DNA from: Flagellimonas sp. 389
GTDB lineage: Bacteria > Bacteroidota > Bacteroidia > Flavobacteriales > Flavobacteriaceae
Assembly (NCBI RefSeq): GCF_018449435.1
Contig: NZ_JAHCMU010000026.1
Coordinates: forward strand, 1-40,044
Length of the DNA: 40,044 bases
Direction: 5' to 3'
Shown here: one piece after another, positions 34,444 to 40,044 of the stretch
Layout of the letters: each line of letters begins with the position of its first letter
Position numbering within the stretch: position 1 is the stretch's first letter
The notes under the pieces: model-generated
Seen by the model: the letters and a program-made list of their open reading frames with translations, nothing else
The model's database searches: none
What the model was told of the DNA's origin: nothing
Program-made: the position numbers and the translations under genes

Positions 34444-35619
34444 TTAATTCCTTTCTAAAACAATTGCCGAAGCACCACCGCCACCATTGCATATGGCTGC
34501 GGCACCAAGTTTGGCGTTGTTCTGTTGGAGCACATTTAGTAAGGTTATGGCTATTCTAGCGCCTGAGCAACCCAAAGGGTGGCCTAAAGAAACGGCACCG
34601 CCATTTACATTTACATTGGAATCATTTAATCCTAGTAGTTTCATGTTGGCAAGGCCAACTACAGAAAAAGCTTCGTTAAATTCAAAAAAATCAATATCAT
34701 CTATCGAAACACCTGCGCGATCAAGAGCTTTTGGCAAAGCTTTGGCGGGTGCGGTCGTAAACCATTCTGGTTCATGTGCAGCATCCGCATAACCTGTTAT
34801 GGTTGCTAAAGGTGTTAGGTTGAGCTCAGCAGCTTTTTCTGAACTCATGAGCACCACTGCGGCCGCTCCGTCATTTATGGTGGATGCATTGGCAGCTGTA
34901 ACGGTTCCGTCTTTTGTGAAAGCAGGTCGGAGTGCTGGAATTTTTTCCATTTTCACATTGCCGTACTCCTCGTCTTTACGTACTATTACAGGCTCTCCTC
35001 TGCGTTGAGGAACTTCAACCGGAATAACCTCATCGTCAAATTTTCCATTGTCCCATGCTTGGGCAGACCGTTGGTATGACTGTATGGCATACGCATCTTG
35101 TTCTTCTCTACTAAAATCATATTCTTTCGCACATGCATCGGCACAAACACCCATGGCATTTTCGTCATAGGCATCTACAAGGCCATCTTTCTGCATACCA
35201 TCAATCAATGTGGCAGGCCCAAATTTTAGACCTTTTCTCATATAAGAATAGTGTGGAATAAGGCTCATATTTTCCATGCCTCCAGCTACTACAATCGAGT
35301 TTTCTCCCAAAGCGATGGACTGTGCTGCTTGCATGATGGCCTTCATTCCAGAGGCACAAACTTTATTGACAGTTGTACACGGAACGGTATTTGGTATTCC
35401 AGCATATATAGCTGCTTGTCTTGCAGGCGCTTGTCCGGTTCCAGCCTGTACTACATTGCCCATTAAAACTTCTTGGACCATTTCAGGTTTTAAGCTTATT
35501 TTTTCCAATGCTCCCTTAATGGCAGTAGCTCCTAATTTGGTTGCCGGGACGCTGGATAATGCTCCCATAAAGCTTCCTATTGGAGTTCTTACGGCGGATA
35601 CGATTACAACTTTGTTCAT
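34444..35619 (-). CDS. Acetyl-CoA C-acetyltransferase (thiolase)
   Basis: A 391-residue thiolase of normal length. The nucleophilic cysteine is Cys88 in TTVNKVCASGMKA. The other catalytic blocks are NVNGGAVSLGHPLGCSGARI (His) and AAICNGGGGASA (second Cys). It interconverts two acetyl-CoA and acetoacetyl-CoA. Family members also act in beta-oxidation, so the exact chain length is not fixed. It is divergent from the HD-phosphodiesterase gene and probably cotranscribed with the NlpC/P60 gene. Confidence 0.95.
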   Translation of the reverse strand: MNKVVIVSAVRTPIGSFMGALSSVPATKLGATAIKGALEKISLKPEMVQEVLMGNVVQAGTGQAPARQAAIYAGIPNTVPCTTVNKVCASGMKAIMQAAQSIALGENSIVVAGGMENMSLIPHYSYMRKGLKFGPATLIDGMQKDGLVDAYDENAMGVCADACAKEYDFSREEQDAYAIQSYQRSAQAWDNGKFDDEVIPVEVPQRRGEPVIVRKDEEYGNVKMEKIPALRPAFTKDGTVTAANASTINDGAAAVVLMSSEKAAELNLTPLATITGYADAAHEPEWFTTAPAKALPKALDRAGVSIDDIDFFEFNEAFSVVGLANMKLLGLNDSNVNVNGGAVSLGHPLGCSGARIAITLLNVLQQNNAKLGAAAICNGGGGASAIVLERN

Positions 35620-35732
35620 GTATGCTTTTTTACTGTTGCGAAAATACTAAATTTAAATACAAGCTCTAGTGCAAAACGTTACCACCACTTCTTATTAATA
35701 TTTTTCTATTTTTGGTGTTAACTGTATTGTCC

Positions 35733-37772
35733 ATGGGAAAAACTTTAGATAACATTTATAAGCATCAATCGCTTGCCTACAAGTATTTTCTTTATTTGGT
35801 TTCAGTTGCTTTAATCGTGTTTTTTTTCCCAAAAGGTGGAAAATTTAAGTACGAATTTCAGAAAGGAAAACCTTGGCAATATGAAAACCTGTATGCCCCT
35901 TTCGACTTTTCCATCAAAAAGACAGATGAAGAGCTGCTCTTGGAGCAACAATCGATTAAATCTAAAAAACTTGACTACTACAATTATGATGAAAAGGTCT
36001 ATGATGAGGTATTGGAAGAATATTCGAATAGTTTTAACAGGGTTTTTTCTTCCAGTGGGTATACTACTGAGCAACGAACCCAACTTTTCGCTATCGGGGA
36101 GAAAATATTGGATTCTATTTACCAAAATGGCTTTATTGACGAGGAGATTTTAAGTGATCAGATTTTTTTGCTAAAGGAAAATCGTGGAATAATAACGTCC
36201 AGAAATACAATTGTTACTTCGAGCAATGCACAGGAAAAACTTGGCCAACTTTTAAGAAGCTACAATTTGGGCAATAGTCGCGGCCGTTTAACAAAGCTCA
36301 TCGGTTCGGTGCTCAAAACAAACTTATCTTATAACAGAAGCCTTTCTGATAAAGCTTTGGAAGAAGAGCTTTCTAAAATTTCTTTTACCCGGGGCAATGT
36401 TACAGAAGGTAAATTGATAGTTGCGAAAGGTGAGGTTGTCGAAGCTGAGAACTTAAAAATATTGAATTCTTTAAAAAGCGAGTATGAATCTGAACTATGG
36501 AGAGGGAACAACTATTATTTTATCCTCTTAGGCTATATCATTTTAGTTGCATTGGTATTGATTATGTTACTTCTTTTTCTAAAAAGATACCGGAGTGAGA
36601 TTTTTAATAACAACAATAAGGTAACGTTCATTTTTGTGAACCTTTTGTTAATGGTTTTTGCTACGACCTTAATGGTAAAAAATAACGATAGTTATGTTTA
36701 TGTTGTACCACTTTGTATACTTCCTTTAATATTAAAAAACTTTTTTGATGCTAGGTTAGGATTATTTGTCCATGTTCTGACGGTACTCATATTAGGTTTT
36801 GTGGTCCCCAATAGTTTTGAATACATTTTTCTTCAGATAATTGCAGGTATCGTTACCATCTTAACCGCATCCGAATTGTACAAGAGAGCCAATTTGTTTA
36901 TTTCGGTTGGCCAGATTACGCTTATCTATATTGTTGGGTACTTTGCCTTTCATGCAATTCATGAAGGAAATCTTGAAAACATTGAGTGGGTATTATTCGG
37001 GATTTTTGTGTTGAACGGACTCTTAACACTATTTGCCCAACCACTTATTTATATATACGAGAAGATATTCGGGCTTATCTCAGATGTTTCTTTGCTGGAA
37101 CTTTCGGATACCAATTCTAAATTATTAAAAGAACTTTCTGATAAGGCTCCGGGCACATTTCATCATTCATTACAAGTTGCTAATCTTGCAGAAGCAGCTG
37201 CCAATGAGATAGGAGCCAACGCTATGCTGGTTAGGGTAGGGGCTCTGTACCATGACATAGGGAAAATGAACAAGCCTGCTTTTTTCACGGAGAATCAAGT
37301 GACCAACGTTAATCCACATGATGAATTACCACCACGAGAGAGTGCCAAAATAATTATAGACCATGTCATTGAAGGAATTGAAATAGCTCGAAAAAATAAT
37401 CTTCCAGATAGAATAATCGATTTTTTGCGCACGCACCACGGAACTTCTTTGGTTTTTTATTTCTTTAAAAAGCAACAAGAATTGGAGGAAAATGTAGATG
37501 AAAATGATTTTAGATATCCCGGTCCAATACCTTTCTCGAAAGAAACAGCAATATTAATGATGTCTGACGCTATTGAAGCTGCCTCCAAAAGTTTAAAAAA
37601 CCCCACATTTACAATTATAGATGAATTTGTAGAGAAAATCGTGAGTGGACAGATGAAAGCCAACCAGTTTCTAAATGCAAATATTACTTTAAAGGAAATT
37701 GAAATGGTAAAGAAAGTGTTGAAGCATAAGTTGACCAATATTTATCATCTTAGGGTGGAGTATCCAGATTGA
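35733..37772 (+). CDS. Seven-TM HD-domain phosphodiesterase, PgpH-like
   Basis: About 679 residues from the ATG (MGKTLDNIYKH); the in-frame TTG at 35712 is an unlikely start. The layout is one N-terminal membrane segment (YFLYLVSVALIVFFF), a large extracytoplasmic 7TMR-HDED-like region up to about residue 250, seven hydrophobic segments (about 255-440), and a cytoplasmic HD domain with HHSLQVANLAEAAA, GALYHDIGKM and LRTHHGT. PgpH proteins of this architecture hydrolyse the second messenger c-di-AMP. A TATTTTTG box lies at 35707-35714, without a -33 TTG at the right spacing. Confidence 0.9.
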   Translation: MGKTLDNIYKHQSLAYKYFLYLVSVALIVFFFPKGGKFKYEFQKGKPWQYENLYAPFDFSIKKTDEELLLEQQSIKSKKLDYYNYDEKVYDEVLEEYSNSFNRVFSSSGYTTEQRTQLFAIGEKILDSIYQNGFIDEEILSDQIFLLKENRGIITSRNTIVTSSNAQEKLGQLLRSYNLGNSRGRLTKLIGSVLKTNLSYNRSLSDKALEEELSKISFTRGNVTEGKLIVAKGEVVEAENLKILNSLKSEYESELWRGNNYYFILLGYIILVALVLIMLLLFLKRYRSEIFNNNNKVTFIFVNLLLMVFATTLMVKNNDSYVYVVPLCILPLILKNFFDARLGLFVHVLTVLILGFVVPNSFEYIFLQIIAGIVTILTASELYKRANLFISVGQITLIYIVGYFAFHAIHEGNLENIEWVLFGIFVLNGLLTLFAQPLIYIYEKIFGLISDVSLLELSDTNSKLLKELSDKAPGTFHHSLQVANLAEAAANEIGANAMLVRVGALYHDIGKMNKPAFFTENQVTNVNPHDELPPRESAKIIIDHVIEGIEIARKNNLPDRIIDFLRTHHGTSLVFYFFKKQQELEENVDENDFRYPGPIPFSKETAILMMSDAIEAASKSLKNPTFTIIDEFVEKIVSGQMKANQFLNANITLKEIEMVKKVLKHKLTNIYHLRVEYPD

Positions 37773-37813
37773 TAACTACTTAGATATATTTACTTAAAAA
37801 AGTAAAAAAATAG

Positions 37814-37844
37814 TTGCGATGTTACGGATGAAAAGGTACATTTG
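37814..37844 (+). promoter_or_regulatory. Predicted promoter of the tRNA-Ser/tRNA-Pro pair
   Basis: TTG (37814-37816), 20 bp, TACATTTG (37837-37844) is a full consensus match. It lies 38 bp before the first tRNA. Confidence 0.65.
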
Positions 37845-37882
37845 CATCCGCATTTTCAAAGTGCATGTTCATAAAAACAATG

Positions 37883-37966
37883 GGAGAGGTGCCGGAGTGG
37901 TAACGGAGCAGATTGCTAATCTGTCGACGCGTAAGTGTCGCATGGGTTCGAGTCCCATTCTCTCCG
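37883..37966 (+). tRNA. tRNA-Ser (GCT anticodon)
   Basis: A class II tRNA of 84 bases. The acceptor stem GGAGAGG pairs with TCTCTCC (one G-T). The anticodon loop TTGCTAA is closed by CAGA/TCTG, followed by a long variable arm and the T-loop GGGTTCGAGTCCC. The terminal CCA is not encoded. Confidence 0.95.
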
Positions 37967-37995
37967 CAATTTTTTATTGCAATTGATAACCTTCT

Positions 37996-38070
37996 CGGGG
38001 TGTAGCGTAGCCCGGTTATCGCGCCGCGTTTGGGACGCGGAGGTCGCAGGTTCGAATCCTGCCACCCCGA
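37996..38070 (+). tRNA. tRNA-Pro (TGG anticodon)
   Basis: 75 bases. The acceptor stem CGGGGTG pairs perfectly with CACCCCG, and the discriminator base is A. The anticodon loop is TTTGGGA within the CGCG stem, and the T-arm is GCAGGTTCGAATCCTGC. It lies 29 bases after the tRNA-Ser, so the two are probably one transcript. Integration scars begin soon after its 3' end. Confidence 0.96.
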
Positions 38071-38093
38071 CGAACCACTTTTCAAGTGGTGTT

Positions 38094-38132
38094 AAAGCAC
38101 TGTTAACTGACTGGTTGACAGTGCTTTTCATT
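38094..38132 (+). terminator. Terminator after the tRNA pair
   Basis: Ten-base arms AAAGCACTGT (38094-38103) and ACAGTGCTTT (38118-38127) are followed by a T-rich stretch. A smaller hairpin CCACTT/AAGTGG precedes it at 38075-38089. Confidence 0.75.
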
Positions 38133-38276
38133 TTTAATGAATTCATCCGATATCATCTAATATCATATAAAAGGTGTAGAGTTCGGTGAATGGATTGGTA
38201 CGATGGTTGTGCATAATTTTGGTAGTGGATAGGGCTATTTATAGTCGTCTTTGCAAACAAGGTTTGTTCAACTTAA

Positions 38277-38753
38277 AAGACTCGTATCATTCGCAACAAC
38301 AGCACTTTAGCATTACTCATTTTCACAAGGGACATCAATTACAATCCCGAAAAACTCACCATTTATGCCCGTATAACCGTTGATGGAAGACGCGCGGAAA
38401 TCAGTTTAAAGAGGTATACATCGGTGAATGTTTGGGACGTTTCCAAGGGAAGGGTCATCGGAACGACATCAAAAGCGAGGTTGCTCAACAGCTATCTTGA
38501 CGAGGTATACGTCCAGATTCTTGACGCCCACAAACAGCTTTTAAGGGAGGGCAAGGTAATTACCGCACAGGCCGTAAAGGCCCGTTTTCTGGGGCAGGAT
38601 GAGCAGCGCAAGACACTCAAAGAACTTGTCAAGTACCACAATACCACCATGGACTCGGTGCTGAAATATGGCACGATGAAAAACTACTATTCCACCGAAC
38701 GCTATCTGCATAGGTTCATAAGCGACAAATTCAGTTCCCGCAATTACTTATAG
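38277..38753 (+). pseudogene. Tyrosine recombinase (integrase) remnant, N-terminal part only
   Basis: The open frame encodes a typical Bacteroidota integrase N-terminus: NNSTLALLIFTRD, KLTIYARITVDGRRAEISLK (arm-binding domain), then the SAM-like core-binding start (LNSYLDEVYVQILDAHKQLL, ITAQAVKARFLGQDEQRKTL, KNYYSTERYLHRF). It stops at a TAG at 38751 after about 158 codons, where about 250 more, including all the catalytic Arg/His/Tyr residues, would be expected. No ATG, GTG or TTG lies between the upstream TAA (38274) and the conserved start, so the initiation codon also seems lost. It lies about 200 bp after tRNA-Pro, a usual target for such elements. Confidence 0.85.
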
Positions 38754-38756
38754 CCA

Positions 38757-38768
38757 TTGTTGTGTGCA
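38757..38768 (+). repeat. Left boundary repeat of the parDE cassette
   Basis: TTGTTGTGTGCA lies directly after the stop that truncates the integrase. It is an imperfect inverted copy of the sequence at 39377-39388. Over 14 aligned bases (GTTGTGTRCARTTT) 12 agree. Confidence 0.4.
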
Positions 38769-38772
38769 GTTT

Positions 38773-39072
38773 TTATTCGGTTATTCTTTTCTTTAAATCC
38801 ATTCTTTCGTGCAATATTCTTGTAATTTCCACATAATTTTTATCCAATGTTCTGTAGAATATTATGTGTCGATTTGCTTTTATTCCGAGAAGTTGCTTAG
38901 ATATTCCTTCGTAGTTTTTTCCTAAATCTGGGTTTTCCGCAATTTCCTCACAGTTAGAAATCAGTCCATCGTAATATTTGTCAGCTTGTTTTTCTGACCA
39001 AACCTCAAATGTATAATCCCAAATCTTTGATAAATCCTCGACAGCTTTATTGGTCAGTTCATATTCAGCCAT
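38773..39072 (-). CDS. parE: ParE/RelE family toxin
   Basis: A 99-residue protein with the ParE pattern: YELTNKAVEDLSKIWDYTFEVW (N-terminal helices), LGKNYEGISKQLLGIKANRHIIFYR and VEITRILHERMDL. ParE toxins poison DNA gyrase; RelE relatives cut mRNA. The absence of a RelE-type catalytic set and the ParD partner favour ParE. Its start overlaps the end of parD by 8 bp, the usual coupled layout with the antitoxin first. Confidence 0.92.
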   Translation of the reverse strand: MAEYELTNKAVEDLSKIWDYTFEVWSEKQADKYYDGLISNCEEIAENPDLGKNYEGISKQLLGIKANRHIIFYRTLDKNYVEITRILHERMDLKKRITE

Positions 39073-39316
39073 TCGAGTGCTTTTTCGCTTTCAAGGATTC
39101 CAAATGTTTTTTTGGGTCAAAATCGTGAGCAATTCCGCTGTCGATTCCTTCTTGAATTGCATTTTTTAGAGCAATAACTTTACTTTCTTCTTCCTCTAAA
39201 AGTCTTAGTCCTGCACGTATGACTTCACTAACGTTCTTAAACCTTCCTTCACTTATTCGGCTTTGAACGAATTGGTCAAAATAATTTCCGAGTGATATTG
39301 ATGTGTTTTTGTTCAT
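39065..39316 (-). CDS. parD: ParD-type antitoxin
   Basis: An 83-residue protein with an N-terminal ribbon-helix-helix pattern (TSISLGNYFDQFVQSRISEG, FKNVSEVIRAGLRLLEEEE), typical of the CC2985-like ParD family, and a C-terminal toxin-binding tail (DSGIAHDFDPKKHLESLK). It neutralises ParE and normally represses its own promoter. A clear palindrome sits in that promoter (39337-39355). Confidence 0.92.
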   Translation of the reverse strand: MNKNTSISLGNYFDQFVQSRISEGRFKNVSEVIRAGLRLLEEEESKVIALKNAIQEGIDSGIAHDFDPKKHLESLKAKKHSNG

Positions 39317-39332
39317 TTGACATAATTTTATT

Positions 39333-39362
39333 CAAAAATACCAAAAATTGGTATTAAGGCAA
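39333..39362 (-). promoter_or_regulatory. parDE promoter with internal operator
   Basis: On the minus strand, TTG (39362-39360), 19 bp, TATTTTTG (39340-39333) is a full consensus match. Between the two boxes, and touching the -7 box, is an inverted repeat AATACCAA, 3 bases, TTGGTATT (39337-39355). Antitoxin binding there would block RNA polymerase. Confidence 0.65.
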
Positions 39363-39376
39363 AATTTTCCTCAAAT

Positions 39377-39388
39377 TGTACACAACGG
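39377..39388 (-). repeat. Right boundary repeat of the parDE cassette
   Basis: TGTACACAACGG on the plus strand. Its reverse complement CCGTTGTGTACA resembles the left boundary TTGTTGTGTGCA. Together they bracket parDE and its promoter. Confidence 0.4.
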
Positions 39389-39460
39389 GAGTCTGCGCAG
39401 AAACCCGATTTCGAATAAAAATAAGTGATCGGTTTTGATCTATAGCGATATGATGCGGGT

Positions 39461-40012
39461 TTAATGGATGTTTTTTTGGCCGGAAAATAGGTTGCGCCGG
39501 AAAAGAAAGCGGTGCAGAATTTCGGTTATGGCCCGGAATAGGCTGGATATTTCAAGTCCAAGCTGTTTCAGCCCTTTCTCGAGGTCTTTCGGACCGAGGA
39601 TCGACATTAGTCTTGTCAGGTTATAACAGGTCATGATCAGGTTTACCTCGGATAGAACGTTCTGTTTTCCCTTCATCAGGGTATGGGTAAAGCCCCATTG
39701 CCTTTTCAGGGTCCCGAACTGGTGTTCGGTGATCTGTTGCCTGAGCCTGTAATATTCGGTGTTTTGTTCGACCCTCTTTTGGTTTTCCTCCAATGCTTCC
39801 TGATAGATGGAACGTTCTATGAACCGTCCGTTCTTGTTTTTGGTACACAGTTGTCTTACGGGGCATGTTTTGCAGGCCTGTCGGTTCTTGTAATGTTTTA
39901 TCTTGTGGCCGGCCTTATTGTATACCGTTCCATTGGTGGTCAATACTTGGTCGGCCGGACATGTATATGTAGCCTTCCCTAAAAATGTAGCCTTACCTGT
40001 TTTAGGACGTTG
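39461..40012 (-). pseudogene. Transposase C-terminal fragment (DDE type, IS1182-like)
   Basis: About 184 codons are open from a TAG at 40013-40015. The visible features are a Cys-rich block (TYTCPADQVL, CKTCPVRQLCTKN), then the C-terminal DDE signature region ITEHQFGTLKRQWGFTHTLMKG and SEVNLIMTCYNLTRL. Full transposases of this kind are about 450-550 residues, so more than half is missing at the N-terminal side. Near the break, an 18-bp tandem duplication (AAGGCTACAT at two sites) adds a repeated GKAT in the protein. The fragment lies at the right edge of the integration zone. The family assignment is tentative. Confidence 0.75.
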
Positions 40013-40044
40013 CTAAATTCATAAAATTATGATCAATGTTCATC

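Noticed and set aside
37822..38189. Several short frames over the tRNA pair on both strands
   Set aside because: They translate tRNA sequence; minus-strand products with GWQDSNLRPP or GFEPATSASQ patterns are familiar tRNA artefacts.
38186..38383. A 65-codon plus-strand frame after the tRNAs
   Set aside because: It runs through the integrase N-terminal coding sequence in another frame and has no family features.

Overview
The window looks like a chromosomal segment of a marine member of the Flavobacteriaceae (Bacteroidota). The evidence is AT-rich intergenic DNA, promoters of the Bacteroidota type (TTG, 17-20 bp, TAnnTTTG), a single-chain aspartokinase/homoserine dehydrogenase followed by thrB and thrC, a ClpC that starts MDDNFSPRVKD, a surface lipoprotein alginate lyase, and Bacteroidota-type RHS proteins. 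I cannot name the species.

Region 1 (1-12833, all minus strand) is a large polymorphic-toxin locus. In transcription order it holds an OmpH/Skp-like membrane-anchored chaperone, a small lipoprotein, an 1820-residue SpvB/RHS-like secreted protein, and a 1709-residue RHS protein. That RHS protein carries a plant-type LRR domain, an Ig-like domain, RHS/YD repeats and a 196-residue C-terminal toxin tip with a His-then-Cys arrangement like permuted papain/NlpC enzymes. A membrane-anchored presumed immunity protein follows, and then a second, displaced RHS core fragment runs off the window edge. The fragment shares a 114-bp perfect match with the main RHS gene, as expected for a tip-switching array. 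This is the most interesting system in the window.

Region 2 (13517-17472, minus) is housekeeping: yebC, a pterin carbinolamine dehydratase, an NAD-dependent epimerase-like protein, glutaminase glsA and aminomethyltransferase gcvT. Glutaminase and gcvT abut, and the epimerase begins with TTG three bases after glsA stops.

Region 3 (17473-19280, plus) is a lone CBM6-PL7 alginate lyase lipoprotein. Its promoter overlaps three head-to-tail 14-bp palindromes with centres exactly 13 bp apart, probably operators.

Region 4 (19336-24789, minus) is the threonine operon thrA-thrB-thrC. It has a recognisable promoter and a candidate 17-residue Thr-rich leader peptide. A four-helix-bundle (S23/IVP family) gene has been inserted between thrB and thrC. 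It runs into thrC and is preceded by a 19-copy heptanucleotide tandem array that contains the thrB stop codon.

Region 5 (24843-37772) is core metabolism and information processing: nnr (NAD(P)H-hydrate repair), a STAS-like protein, clpC, gyrA, a TPR protein, an NlpC/P60 hydrolase, a thiolase and a PgpH-like HD phosphodiesterase.

Region 6 (37814-40044) is a tRNA-Ser/tRNA-Pro pair followed by integration scars: a tyrosine-recombinase remnant, a parDE toxin-antitoxin cassette bounded by imperfect inverted repeats, and a truncated IS transposase at the right edge.
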